Below, piece by piece: positions 53,215 to 61,491 of a stretch of DNA of 64,000 bases (the first letter of the stretch is position 1; each line of letters begins with the position of its first letter). The notes beneath the pieces are model-generated. The model was given only the letters and a program-made list of their open reading frames with translations. It searched no databases and was not told the origin of the DNA. A program made the position numbers and the translations under genes. This DNA comes from Flexifilum sp034434595 (GTDB taxonomy: Bacteria > Chloroflexota > Anaerolineae > Aggregatilineales > Phototrophicaceae). The stretch spans positions 62,001-126,000 of the forward strand of contig DAOTZD010000016.1 of assembly GCA_034434595.1 (NCBI GenBank), given 5' to 3'.

Positions 53215-54513
53215 ATGGCGAGAATGCTGGGTAAGCTGTTCCGCGTCGTGTTATCGCTGCTGGCATGGATCATCCGCATTGCGGTGATGTTAGCACTGCT
53301 GCAATCGTCCACAATCCAATTGGGTGATCGCTGGACGGCAATTGGCATCATCGTCCGCGATGAGCAGTTCGATTATGTGACATGGGAACTTAACGCTGTC
53401 GCCGCAAAAGCCGAACAAATGCTGTATGGGCTTGCGCCCTTCATGAATGAAACAGATCGATCCGCGTATGTGCGCTCCTATTTTGCCGATCTTCAAGCTG
53501 TCCGCGCGCTCGAAGAACGCATCAACATCGTCTATGCTGATCCCGCTGTCACTGATCCTGATGCCGTTACAGTCGAGCAACGCGCTGAACGAGATGCGCG
53601 CCGTGCCAATCTCGCTTCTCGGCAGGGGATAGTCGAAAGTATCCTAGAGGGACAAGTCGCGTCCGTGTTGGTCGATCTCGGTTTTGGCACAGCGGGACAA
53701 CTTCTCCCACCGATTTCGATGCGCTTCACGCAAGTCCCTAATCTGCTGATTGTCTCACCGCGCGACCAAATACGCTTTGACGTGAGTCTTAACCTCAATC
53801 CCATGCCTGTCGATGCCATCGCCGCGCTCGAAAGTCAGATCGATGCCGCCCAAAATGTCTCATCGCTCGTCGTCCCGCTTGGCGGAATCGCGCTCTATCC
53901 CGCGATGATTCTGGAGACAACCTCGCTGGAATTCGCCATCAATACCTTCGCGCACGAATGGCTGCATCACTACTTATTCGCGTTCCCGCTGGGACTAAAT
54001 TACGATTTCGCCGGAGAAGCGCGCATCATCAACGAGACAACGGCGAAAATCTTCGGGGATGAAGTCGCGCCGCTGGTGCTGCGCCGTTACTATCCTGATC
54101 TTGCGCCGCCGGAAGTCACGCCCACGGTTATTACCGAACCCACGCCGAACCGCACACCTGATCTAAATGTGCAGCCGCCATTTGACTTTGGCGCGGCGAT
54201 GCATGAAACACGCACGACAGTCGATGGACTGCTGGCAGACGGACGCGTTGAAGAAGCCGAAGCCTACATGGAAGAGCGGCGCGCGCTGTTTGTCGAAAAC
54301 GGTTACAACATCCGCAAACTCAATCAAGCGTATTTTGCGTTCTATGGGGGCTATCAAAGTGGATCACCGGGGGCAGGTGGGAGCGATCCGATTGGACCCG
54401 CTGTGCGCGCGATTCTGGATGAAAGCGAATCGATCCATGCTTGGATTGTCATAATGCGCGAGATCACAACGCGAGAGGAGTTGTTAGCTGCTGTGCCAGC
54501 GGTGGATGAGTGA
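53215..54513 (+). CDS. Membrane-anchored protein with HExxH metallopeptidase-like motif
   Basis: 432 residues. One membrane helix near residues 10-32 anchors a large domain. At 247-251 it reads HEWLH, a zinc-binding HExxH, and 23 residues later Glu274 in INETTAKIFGDE could be the third ligand, as in gluzincins. The part before has long helices (about 55-150). A Pro/Thr-rich stretch (about 305-325) separates a C-terminal helical domain. No family name can be given. It begins after a terminator and ends before a palindromic repeat. Confidence 0.65.
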   Translation: MARMLGKLFRVVLSLLAWIIRIAVMLALLQSSTIQLGDRWTAIGIIVRDEQFDYVTWELNAVAAKAEQMLYGLAPFMNETDRSAYVRSYFADLQAVRALEERINIVYADPAVTDPDAVTVEQRAERDARRANLASRQGIVESILEGQVASVLVDLGFGTAGQLLPPISMRFTQVPNLLIVSPRDQIRFDVSLNLNPMPVDAIAALESQIDAAQNVSSLVVPLGGIALYPAMILETTSLEFAINTFAHEWLHHYLFAFPLGLNYDFAGEARIINETTAKIFGDEVAPLVLRRYYPDLAPPEVTPTVITEPTPNRTPDLNVQPPFDFGAAMHETRTTVDGLLADGRVEEAEAYMEERRALFVENGYNIRKLNQAYFAFYGGYQSGSPGAGGSDPIGPAVRAILDESESIHAWIVIMREITTREELLAAVPAVDE

Positions 54514-54518
54514 TGGAA

Positions 54519-54547
54519 AGGGCACGGCGGCACGCCATGCCCCTACG
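54519..54547. repeat. Interspersed palindromic element
   Basis: GGGCACGGCGGCACGCCATGCCCCTACG: reverse-strand version of CGTAGGGGCATG, with a stem GGGCA/TGCCC. It lies between convergent genes and may act as a terminator. Confidence 0.5.
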
Positions 54548-54564
54548 AAACGGTTGTTTGAGAC

Positions 54565-55716
54565 TTATTCCGGGAATACCCACTCTTTGAGCATCGCCGC
54601 AATCAGCGTCGAACGGCGCGGCAGACTGTTTAGCACAACGTGTTCATGGAGCGCGTGCAAACCATCCCCTTGTGGACCCAAGCCATCCAGCACCGGAATT
54701 CCCAGCGATGCCACGGTGTTGCCATCGCTGCCGCCGCCGCTGCCATCTTCGTGGATCGCCAAGCCATAACGTTCGCCAATCGCCTTGCATTGGGCGTAGC
54801 TGCGCTGCATGGTTTCGTTGCGCTCCATAGGCACATGCCCATTGATGCGTTCAACTGAGAGTTTCGCGCCCGGCATAAATGGCGTGAGCGCCATCATCGC
54901 ATCGTAAGTCTCGTTCCATGCTTGCACCGTAGCGGCACGTGTATCGACAAACGCTGTCACGTGGGCAGGAATCACATTGGTCGCGCTGCCCCCTTGCACC
55001 ATCGTCACACTGATCGATGTGCCGCGTTTGAGGTCATTCATATCCTTCAGGCGTAAAGCCTGCTGGGCGAATTCGATGATTGCGTTGATGCCTTTTTCCG
55101 GTGCGTTGCCCGCGTGCGATGGCAAGCCTTCAATTTCGATTTTATACGTGGCGATACCCTTGCGGAATGTCTTGAGCGCCTCATCAATCGTGGCAGGTTC
55201 CATCACCAGTACCAAGCCACATTGGACGCATAATTCTTCGATGTGTGGGCGCGAATAGATGCTGCCGACTTCCTCATCGGTGGTCATCAAAACCCAGATC
55301 GGACGGTTGGGCATTTCGCCGCGTTCTTTTAAGCCGCGCAGCGCCGACAGCACAACGGTGATGCCCCCCTTCATATCAATTGCGCCGGGACCAAATAGGC
55401 GACCCTCATCGTCAATCCGCACCGGACGTTCCGCTAGTGTGCCGACTTCCCATACGGTGTCGATGTGGATCAAGAACATGATCGGTTTGCCGGGCGCGCT
55501 TTCGTTCCATTTTGCCAGCAGCAGATCGCCCACTTTTTCCTGTGGGATTCGCTTCACCGACGACGCGCCGAGTGACCGGAACTGCTGTTCCATGAATTTG
55601 CCCAATAGGTCAACATAGTCTTTGCCAAGTGTGGGGGTTTCGTAATTGACAAGCGTTGTCAGCAGGTCGATCATCTGCTGGCGCTGCCCTTGAAAGTATT
55701 GCAGCAGGTCTGACAT
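54565..55716 (-). CDS. M20-family zinc peptidase (carboxypeptidase G2-like)
   Basis: 383 residues. The two-zinc site is formed by HIDTVW, GAIDMKGG, TDEEVGS (catalytic Glu) and, at the end, LHALHEH. A dimerisation domain sits between (about 180-295), as in carboxypeptidase G2 and ArgE/DapE relatives. It removes an amino-acid residue from N-acyl or peptide substrates. No signal peptide is present, so it is likely cytoplasmic. Confidence 0.9.
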   Translation of the reverse strand: MSDLLQYFQGQRQQMIDLLTTLVNYETPTLGKDYVDLLGKFMEQQFRSLGASSVKRIPQEKVGDLLLAKWNESAPGKPIMFLIHIDTVWEVGTLAERPVRIDDEGRLFGPGAIDMKGGITVVLSALRGLKERGEMPNRPIWVLMTTDEEVGSIYSRPHIEELCVQCGLVLVMEPATIDEALKTFRKGIATYKIEIEGLPSHAGNAPEKGINAIIEFAQQALRLKDMNDLKRGTSISVTMVQGGSATNVIPAHVTAFVDTRAATVQAWNETYDAMMALTPFMPGAKLSVERINGHVPMERNETMQRSYAQCKAIGERYGLAIHEDGSGGGSDGNTVASLGIPVLDGLGPQGDGLHALHEHVVLNSLPRRSTLIAAMLKEWVFPE

Positions 55717-55798
55717 GGGTATTCCTCAGTCGATCAAAATAGATAAGCAGCGGAGTCAACATGCGTGTTGAGGCGCTGGTGGAAACCAAGAGTGTGAA

Positions 55799-57103
55799 TT
55801 AGAACGGGCACAGGTCTTGCGCGCTGTAGGTTGGGCTGCGACTGCCGTAGCGGTTGATCAAGCCCAATGCTTCGGGGCGCGTGGAAATTATACTCTGCAC
55901 TTCCAAACAGGCACTATTCAAGTTATTGGTGATCTGGAAGGCATTCCAGAAAGTTTGTCCCATTTGGCTGTACACGGGCGCGTTCACCGGGTCGGGGAAC
56001 TGGGTTTGCAGCGCCGTAAACGCATCCAAACTGCGGGTATCCCCAGTGAACGTGTATGCCAGCAGCATTCGGTACAAGGTATAAGCTTGCAGTGTTTGCA
56101 GTTCGTCGCTTCGCCATGCTTCCAGATTAGGATCAGTGAGCGCCAATGTATACAGCGAGATCGCTTCAGGATAACTGCCGCTGCTGAAGGCTTCGTCCGC
56201 TTGATGGATGATTTGGATGCGGAAGCGCGGCGGGTTCAACTGTGTGATTGAGCGTGTATAGGTCGCGCCGTTCCAATCGTAGACATTGAAGCCTGTGCGA
56301 AGGGGTCCCGTTTCGGCGTTCCCGCTGTCGTTCATCTGTTCGATGATCTCGTTCACGCGGTCTTGATCCAAATCTTCCACGCGAGGTGGCTGCGCGCTTT
56401 CGATGACTCGATCCAGCAAATTGACCACGCGCCCACGTTCACGACTCCAACCGACGAGCTGTGTGCGATACCGGCATTCGCCGCTCGAACAATCGCTTGT
56501 TGCGTACATGATGTCGGTGCGTCCGTCCGCGTTCATGTCTTCAACGCGCACGAAGTCCGGCGCGTCGCCGCCCAACACACCGAAATACACCGCCGCATAA
56601 CGTCCATCAACACAGGCGAAGATCATGACCGCGCCACCTTCATCAGGTGTGACGAACGAGGCGATGATCTCTGGCGTGCCTTCGCCGCTGAGGTCAATAT
56701 CGCCGCGCACCTGTCCGCTGTCCCCAATCACCCCCCATGTTTCGCGTAAACCGCGATCCAGCGTGACCGCAGTCCCTCCAACGGATAAAAAGCCGCCGAT
56801 GACGGTCTCCATGCTGCGTCCGGTGACAGGTACAGGCAGCGGCAAGGGATAGTCGCTGTTGGGGGGGGGGCAGGATGCCAGATTAGGCGTAGCCGTCGGC
56901 TGGCTTGACAGAGCTATAGCAGTGGCGGGGCTGCTGCCCTCTATTGAGAATAGGTTCGGAGGGGGCAGTGCCGCGCGGATGACCTGTCCCGGTGTCATGG
57001 TGGGGAAAGGGAGTTCAGTCGGAATCGAAGCCGTTGGCGGCGCGGATTGGCAGCCCGCCGCGAAGCATAGGACAATCAGAGGAAGAATCAGTCGTTTCAA
57101 CAT
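55799..57103 (-). CDS. Lipoprotein with FG-GAP/VCBS-like repeats and a poly-C tract
   Basis: 434 residues from ATG 57103, which precedes a lipobox (LCFAAGC). After a Pro/Thr-rich stretch come repeats with DMNADGRTD and DLDQDRVNE, calcium-binding turns of FG-GAP/VCBS-like type. The C-terminal part (about 290-434, HQADEAFSSGSYPEAISLY) is TPR-like. A run of ten C on the coding strand (56861-56870) encodes CPPP at residues 78-81; a slip here would shift the frame. Longer upstream starts read through sequence with no signal peptide. Function unknown; probably surface-associated. Confidence 0.65.
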   Translation of the reverse strand: MLKRLILPLIVLCFAAGCQSAPPTASIPTELPFPTMTPGQVIRAALPPPNLFSIEGSSPATAIALSSQPTATPNLASCPPPNSDYPLPLPVPVTGRSMETVIGGFLSVGGTAVTLDRGLRETWGVIGDSGQVRGDIDLSGEGTPEIIASFVTPDEGGAVMIFACVDGRYAAVYFGVLGGDAPDFVRVEDMNADGRTDIMYATSDCSSGECRYRTQLVGWSRERGRVVNLLDRVIESAQPPRVEDLDQDRVNEIIEQMNDSGNAETGPLRTGFNVYDWNGATYTRSITQLNPPRFRIQIIHQADEAFSSGSYPEAISLYTLALTDPNLEAWRSDELQTLQAYTLYRMLLAYTFTGDTRSLDAFTALQTQFPDPVNAPVYSQMGQTFWNAFQITNNLNSACLEVQSIISTRPEALGLINRYGSRSPTYSAQDLCPF

Positions 57104-57423
57104 GGTGGAAACTATAGCACATGGCGGATAAGCCACAAGGATCGACCCTGCGGGGTGGTGCGAGGTTGTAACCATTGAGAAAAAAGGTGGGAAACAAAAA
57201 ATGTGTCCTTTGTGTCCCACTTTGATGTGTGGTTGAGGGAAAGGGATATGTCCCATGATTGATGATATGAGAACATATGTGCGAATTTGACAAGCGGCGA
57301 GGGTCTAGCAAGGGGATGGGATTGGGCATGTTGACGAGATCATTGAGCCAGCATTAAGGGGGCGAATTAGGGTGTGACACATTTTTGCACATTGTGGACA
57401 CAAAATATGACAGGGTGTGAAAA
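57104..57423. other. Intergenic region between divergent genes with GTGTCC/GGACAC motifs
   Basis: 320 bases without a gene. It carries TTGTGTCCC (57210-57218), ATGTGTCC (57201-57208), ATATGTCCC (57246-57254) and TGGACACAA (57395-57403), the same kind of motif as the cluster at 2.1-2.3 kb. Nothing else recognised. Confidence 0.4.
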
Positions 57424-57861
57424 ATGGGCATGAAGATACGACCAGCACAGCAAAGTGACGATGCACTCATAAAAGCGTGGATTCGCGCAGAGGGACTTGA
57501 TTTTACGTCGCTGAAGTGGGAGCGATTTTTGATTGCGGAAATGGATGAGCCGGACGGTATCGAAGTGGTGGGCATCGGGCAGATCAAGCAGTATCGCGGA
57601 TGTCAAGAATTGGGAAGCTTGGTGGTCAAGCGCGGATACCGACGACAGGGTGTGGCGGCGCAGTTGATCGCGGCGCTTGAGGCGAGGGCGGATCGCCCGC
57701 TGCATTTGCTGTGCGCGTCACGGTTGGAGAAATTTTACTCGCAGTTCGGGTATCGGACGGTGAGCATGTGGAGCGCACCGCCGCCGCTGCGCTTGAAGTT
57801 GATGTTCACGCTGTTGTTTCGGGTATTTGGGGTGCGGGTGTTGGTGATGCGGAAGGATTAG
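57424..57861 (+). CDS. GNAT-family N-acetyltransferase
   Basis: 145 residues. The core shows MKIRPAQQSDDALIKAWIRA, then ELGSLVVKRGYRRQGVAAQL, the acetyl-CoA-binding Q/RxxGxG/A motif, and a final YSQFGYR. The acceptor could be a small molecule or a protein's N-terminus. AGGGTG lies 5 bases before ATG 57424. It is a single gene. Confidence 0.88.
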   Translation: MGMKIRPAQQSDDALIKAWIRAEGLDFTSLKWERFLIAEMDEPDGIEVVGIGQIKQYRGCQELGSLVVKRGYRRQGVAAQLIAALEARADRPLHLLCASRLEKFYSQFGYRTVSMWSAPPPLRLKLMFTLLFRVFGVRVLVMRKD

Positions 57862-57943
57862 GGAAAAGGATTCACCGCAGAGGGAAGAAAGGCAGGGCAC
57901 GCCGGCACATCGGTAAAATAACGTGGAGTCCGTTTTTTTGCGG

Positions 57944-58060
57944 CGGACGCGCCGGGAGAAACTTGTTTCTCTCGCGTCCCTACAACGATATTTTTCTTGT
58001 AGGGCGAGACCTGCCTCATCCGATTATTCAAACACGGAGGGGTCAAGACCCCGCCCCTAC
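57944..58060. repeat. Three adjacent interspersed palindromic elements
   Basis: First: GGACGCG, GAGAAACTTGTTTCTC, CGCGTCCCTAC (57945-57983), the same design as at 31205 reversed. Second: TTGTAGGGCGAGACCTGCC (57997-58015). Third: GGGGTC-AA-GACCCC then GCCCCTAC (58039-58060). Nothing coding is seen between 57862 and 58129, a 268-base gap mostly made of these. Confidence 0.7.
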
Positions 58061-58129
58061 ACGTGACAATTTGGGTTTTTGCGTCGTGTCAACGCGATTT
58101 GGAAAACCGCATGGTGGCATACCTATAGC

Positions 58130-59005
58130 TTAGGCATCTTCTTTGAGGAGTGTGTCAAGTGCAGCGGCATCGCGCTTAAGATTTTGATAGCGCAAGAACA
58201 TGCTGATCACCAACACAGCGAGGATTGCGAACGCCAGCGCCACCCCTAACCAAAGATACGGCGCGGTATCGGGCGTGAGAAAGAAGTCGTTTAGCACGGT
58301 GAAATATGCCGACGCATTGACCAGCGCATCACGTTCCACTGTGCCAACCATGACGACGGTGCTGCTGCTGACCACGCGACCAAGCGCCGTCACTGTGTCG
58401 CCATTCGCGTTCATGTAGGTGTTGACGCGAACAGGCTGCAAACCTTCGCTTTGATCGCTTGTAACAGGTTGGGTGAGCGATGAGTCATAAAGCTGCGCGG
58501 CTTGAGTCACGGCAGTATCGAGCGCATCACTGCCGATAATGATAGGCTGAATCCCTGTTTCGCTAATGAACAGGACGACATAATTGCCGCCTTCATACTG
58601 CTGTGCGTGCGCGGTGATACGTTCGCTGTCCGTCACATACAGGAACTGCGACCACGTGCCATTCACCAAGTTAATGCTGGTTTTGCTGGTCGTATCGGCT
58701 GCGAAATTCGGTCTCGCGGCTTGAATCGCCGCCCTAATCGCTTCATCGACGGTTGCGCCCGCCGGATCGGTGACGAAGATTTCATTTGCATCGCGGGTGA
58801 AACGGGCATACTCGGCGGTGCTTAAGTTTTCCCACCCATCGGGGATGAGGACATGCCAACCTGCCGCGTTGTTGTAGAAATTGTCTGCAATATCGAGTAC
58901 AGCGGTTTCGGTGGATTCCGCCTCTTGCGCGTTTACGTCAGCATAGACAAAGAGCGCCAGAGCAGTCATCAACGTGATCAATAGAATGCGCTGACGGTGG
59001 TTCAC
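58130..59005 (-). CDS. Secreted protein with CcmD-like C-terminal membrane tail
   Basis: 291 residues from GTG 59005, which overlaps the ccmC stop in GTGA, so translation is coupled. A signal peptide (about 1-26, ending NAQ) leads into a soluble domain of about 215 residues that I do not recognise. The end (PYLWLGVALAFAILAVLVIS, then FLRYQNLKRD) is one helix followed by a charged coil, just as in CcmD, the small partner of CcmC, and it sits at the ccmD position of a ccmABCD order. Fusion of CcmD to a secreted domain is an inference. Confidence 0.62.
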   Translation of the reverse strand: MNHRQRILLITLMTALALFVYADVNAQEAESTETAVLDIADNFYNNAAGWHVLIPDGWENLSTAEYARFTRDANEIFVTDPAGATVDEAIRAAIQAARPNFAADTTSKTSINLVNGTWSQFLYVTDSERITAHAQQYEGGNYVVLFISETGIQPIIIGSDALDTAVTQAAQLYDSSLTQPVTSDQSEGLQPVRVNTYMNANGDTVTALGRVVSSSTVVMVGTVERDALVNASAYFTVLNDFFLTPDTAPYLWLGVALAFAILAVLVISMFLRYQNLKRDAAALDTLLKEDA

Positions 59006-59796
59006 GAATTCGCTTCTCCTTGCAGCACACGCAGGCGAAGGGCTTGAACTTTTTGGGCGACATTTTCGAGCCGGATACGATGCCACATGAGCGTCAGCGG
59101 CACGAGGATGCTCCAGATTGCCGAATTAATGCCTATGGCTGATGCCACGCCCGGAGTCGCATTGAGTTCAAAGTCGCCTTGTGTCGCCATCATGCTTGCG
59201 TCGGTTAAGACAGGTCCAAAGACGACAGGGTGAATGGTGTCCGGGCGAATACGGATGATTAGGAGCGTAATCAAGACGGTTGTGTAGGCGAGAATGCCAT
59301 ATACGGAGGCGAAGCGCCGCCGCTGTTCGGGGTTTTCGATACCCGTGCGAAGCATCAAATACGCGGCGTAGGTGAGGATCATGATCGCATCACTGGTCAA
59401 ACGCGGATCCCAATTCCACCAGGTATTCCAGATGGGACGCGCCCACACTGACCCTGTGACCAAGTTGATCAGCGACAGCGCCAACCCGACTTCCACACCC
59501 GCCAGCGCGAAGGTATCCCATTTCACAGCGCGGGTGCGAAGATACATGATCCCGCCAATTACCGTGCCGAGCAGGGCGATAAACGCGCCGGAAAATGACG
59601 GCACGTGAAGATAGAATAAACGCTGGACTTCGCCTTGTTCAATGTCCGTCCCGGCGACGAACAACCCGATATACAACCCTGCCAATACACCTACCGCCGT
59701 GACCGCGGTTAGTATCCACAGGACGCGCGTGCGCCATGACACGCTTGACTCGGCGCGTTCAACGAGCGCGTCGCCTGTGATCGTTGTCGAACTCAT
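59002..59796 (-). CDS. ccmC: CcmC-type haem exporter/handling protein
   Basis: 264 residues, six to seven helices. The haem-binding Trp-rich motif is WNTWWNWDPRLTS, with His in FYLHVPS and in TIHPVVFGP on either side, as in the CcmC/CcmF/CcsA family. It presents haem to the cytochrome c maturation machinery outside the membrane. It follows ccmB, but 267 bases of sequence with a palindromic repeat lie between, so it may have its own promoter. Confidence 0.9.
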   Translation of the reverse strand: MSSTTITGDALVERAESSVSWRTRVLWILTAVTAVGVLAGLYIGLFVAGTDIEQGEVQRLFYLHVPSFSGAFIALLGTVIGGIMYLRTRAVKWDTFALAGVEVGLALSLINLVTGSVWARPIWNTWWNWDPRLTSDAIMILTYAAYLMLRTGIENPEQRRRFASVYGILAYTTVLITLLIIRIRPDTIHPVVFGPVLTDASMMATQGDFELNATPGVASAIGINSAIWSILVPLTLMWHRIRLENVAQKVQALRLRVLQGEANS

Positions 59797-59978
59797 CGCT
59801 ATAAGCCTCTCTTGTCTTTCAATAATCGATTGGAAATCTACGTAATTCTACAGAAATCGTGCAGAAAAATCTATAAAGTGTGTTATGCGAAAGGTAAAGC
59901 AGCCGCAATCAACAGCGTGGAGTGCATGAAATTCACCATATCGGACACCTCATGCGGTGTTTAAACGAGAAGCAAGGT

Positions 59979-60043
59979 GACGCGCCGTGGCGCGTCCGCC
60001 GAACGAAAATTGACTCCATGTTATTTCCGCCGCGCCCCTACAA
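59979..60043. repeat. Interspersed palindromic element between ccmB and ccmC
   Basis: GACGCGCC-GT-GGCGCGTC perfect palindrome, then later GCGCCCCTACAAG. It makes up the middle of the 267-base gap between ccmC and ccmB; the rest of the gap is non-coding with no other signal seen. Confidence 0.6.
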
Positions 60044-60063
60044 GTTTTGTGCCCTGCTGAGAT

Positions 60064-60774
60064 TTATTCCTCTACAACAAATTCGAATAGGAAAGCGCAC
60101 ATGACGAGAAAGACCACGTTCAGCACGCCGAGAATTTGCAGCCACGCCATCCATTGATCGGCTGGCGCGTCATTGACAATCCCCGTAGAGGCGCGCACGG
60201 CTGCCAGCAAAATGGGCAGCGCGACGGGCATCATGACAATGGGGAGCAGGGCTTCGCGGGCGCGAGTTTGCACCGTCATGGTCGCCAGCAGCGTGCCGAC
60301 TGTCGTAAATCCAAGCGTCCCCAGTACCAATGTGAGCAGTACCAGCGGTTGAATCAGCGACATATTGAAGAGCGCGGTCATCAACGGGAGCAGAATTAGC
60401 CCGATGACGAAGGTGAACAGAAAATTGCCGACGAGCTTGCCGAAAAATACCGCCGCGCGGTTGATTGGCGAGAGCAGAAGCGCATCAAGATTGCCGTTGT
60501 CGCGTTCCATCGCTAGGCTTCGGTTCAAGCCAAGAATGCTGGCGAACACGACTGTCACCCACAGCACGCCGCTGATCGCTTCGACGCGCGCTTGGCGATC
60601 CAGTTCGAGCGCGAAGCTGAAGATCAAGATGCTCAAGAGGGCGAATATGCCCATCGCGCCGACGAGTTCACGGCTGCGAAATTCCACCAGCAAATCCTTG
60701 CGGATGATGCTGATCACGACTTTCAAGAACGGTGTCGCTAATTTGCGCTGGGTAGTTGGTTCTTGTGCGCTCAT
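60064..60774 (-). CDS. ccmB: Haem exporter permease CcmB
   Basis: 236 residues, six membrane helices. FRSRELVGAMGIFALLSIL, LNRSLAMERDNGNLDALLLSP and PINRAAVFFGKLVGN are hallmarks of CcmB. With CcmA it forms the ABC module that supplies energy for releasing holo-CcmE or an equivalent. It overlaps ccmA in an ATGA, so the two are translated together. No ccmE or ccmF is in the window. Confidence 0.93.
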   Translation of the reverse strand: MSAQEPTTQRKLATPFLKVVISIIRKDLLVEFRSRELVGAMGIFALLSILIFSFALELDRQARVEAISGVLWVTVVFASILGLNRSLAMERDNGNLDALLLSPINRAAVFFGKLVGNFLFTFVIGLILLPLMTALFNMSLIQPLVLLTLVLGTLGFTTVGTLLATMTVQTRAREALLPIVMMPVALPILLAAVRASTGIVNDAPADQWMAWLQILGVLNVVFLVMCAFLFEFVVEE

Positions 60775-61487
60775 CGTTCCACCGCCGCGCCAGTGATTGT
60801 CCGGTAGTGCCCCGCCAACTGCATCCCATCCATTTCGGTTGTCGGGGCATCAAAACCAACCGTGCCTTTGGCGATGATGACGACACGCGATGCTAGGGTC
60901 GCCGCACGGTCAAGATCGTGAGTTGCCATCAGAATGGTGCGTCCGTCGCGGTGCGCCTGTACCAAGAGTTCATCTAACAGTCCGTTTCCATCTTGATCCA
61001 GTCCCGTATACGGCTCGTCCATAATGAGGATATCGGGGTTGTGGATGGTGGCGCGCGCAAGGCTCAAGCGCTGCTGCATTCCGCGCGAAAAGGTTCGCAC
61101 AAGGTCATGCGCGCGCTTGCTCAAGCCGACGCGCTTCAAGCGTTCCATATAGATCGTTTCGTCGTAGCGCCCACCGTAGAGGCTCGCGAAGAAGCGCAAG
61201 TTTTCCAGCGCGGTGAGGTTTTCGTAGAGCAGGGGTTTGTGACTGACGACACCGATTTGCGCGCGCACGGCGGCGGCTTCTTTGGGGAGTTCCCAACCGC
61301 CGACGCGGATTGTGCCGGCTGTGGGTTTGCTCAAGGCGCACAGCAGCCGCAGCAGGGTCGATTTTCCGCTGCCGTTATGCCCCAAGAGCGCGATGAATTC
61401 GCCGCGTTCGACGGTGAGGTTGAGCTTACGCAGCACGGGCGCTAACCCGTAGGCTTTGGTGAGGTTTTCGATCTCGATGAGTGCCAT
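60771..61487 (-). CDS. ccmA: Haem exporter ATP-binding protein CcmA
   Basis: 238 residues from ATG 61487; a longer upstream frame runs into the cytochrome gene. Walker A (LGHNGSGKST), signature-like FSRGMQQRLSLARA and Walker B (LIMDEPYTGLD) are present; the signature has Arg for the second usual Gly. It lies 4 bases after the dihaem cytochrome gene and overlaps ccmB. Confidence 0.92.
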   Translation of the reverse strand: MALIEIENLTKAYGLAPVLRKLNLTVERGEFIALLGHNGSGKSTLLRLLCALSKPTAGTIRVGGWELPKEAAAVRAQIGVVSHKPLLYENLTALENLRFFASLYGGRYDETIYMERLKRVGLSKRAHDLVRTFSRGMQQRLSLARATIHNPDILIMDEPYTGLDQDGNGLLDELLVQAHRDGRTILMATHDLDRAATLASRVVIIAKGTVGFDAPTTEMDGMQLAGHYRTITGAAVER

Positions 61488-61491
61488 GATC

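Noticed and set aside
57711..58133. 140-codon frame running from the GNAT gene into the repeats
   Set aside because: It overlaps the acetyltransferase in another frame and its second half is made of repeat elements.
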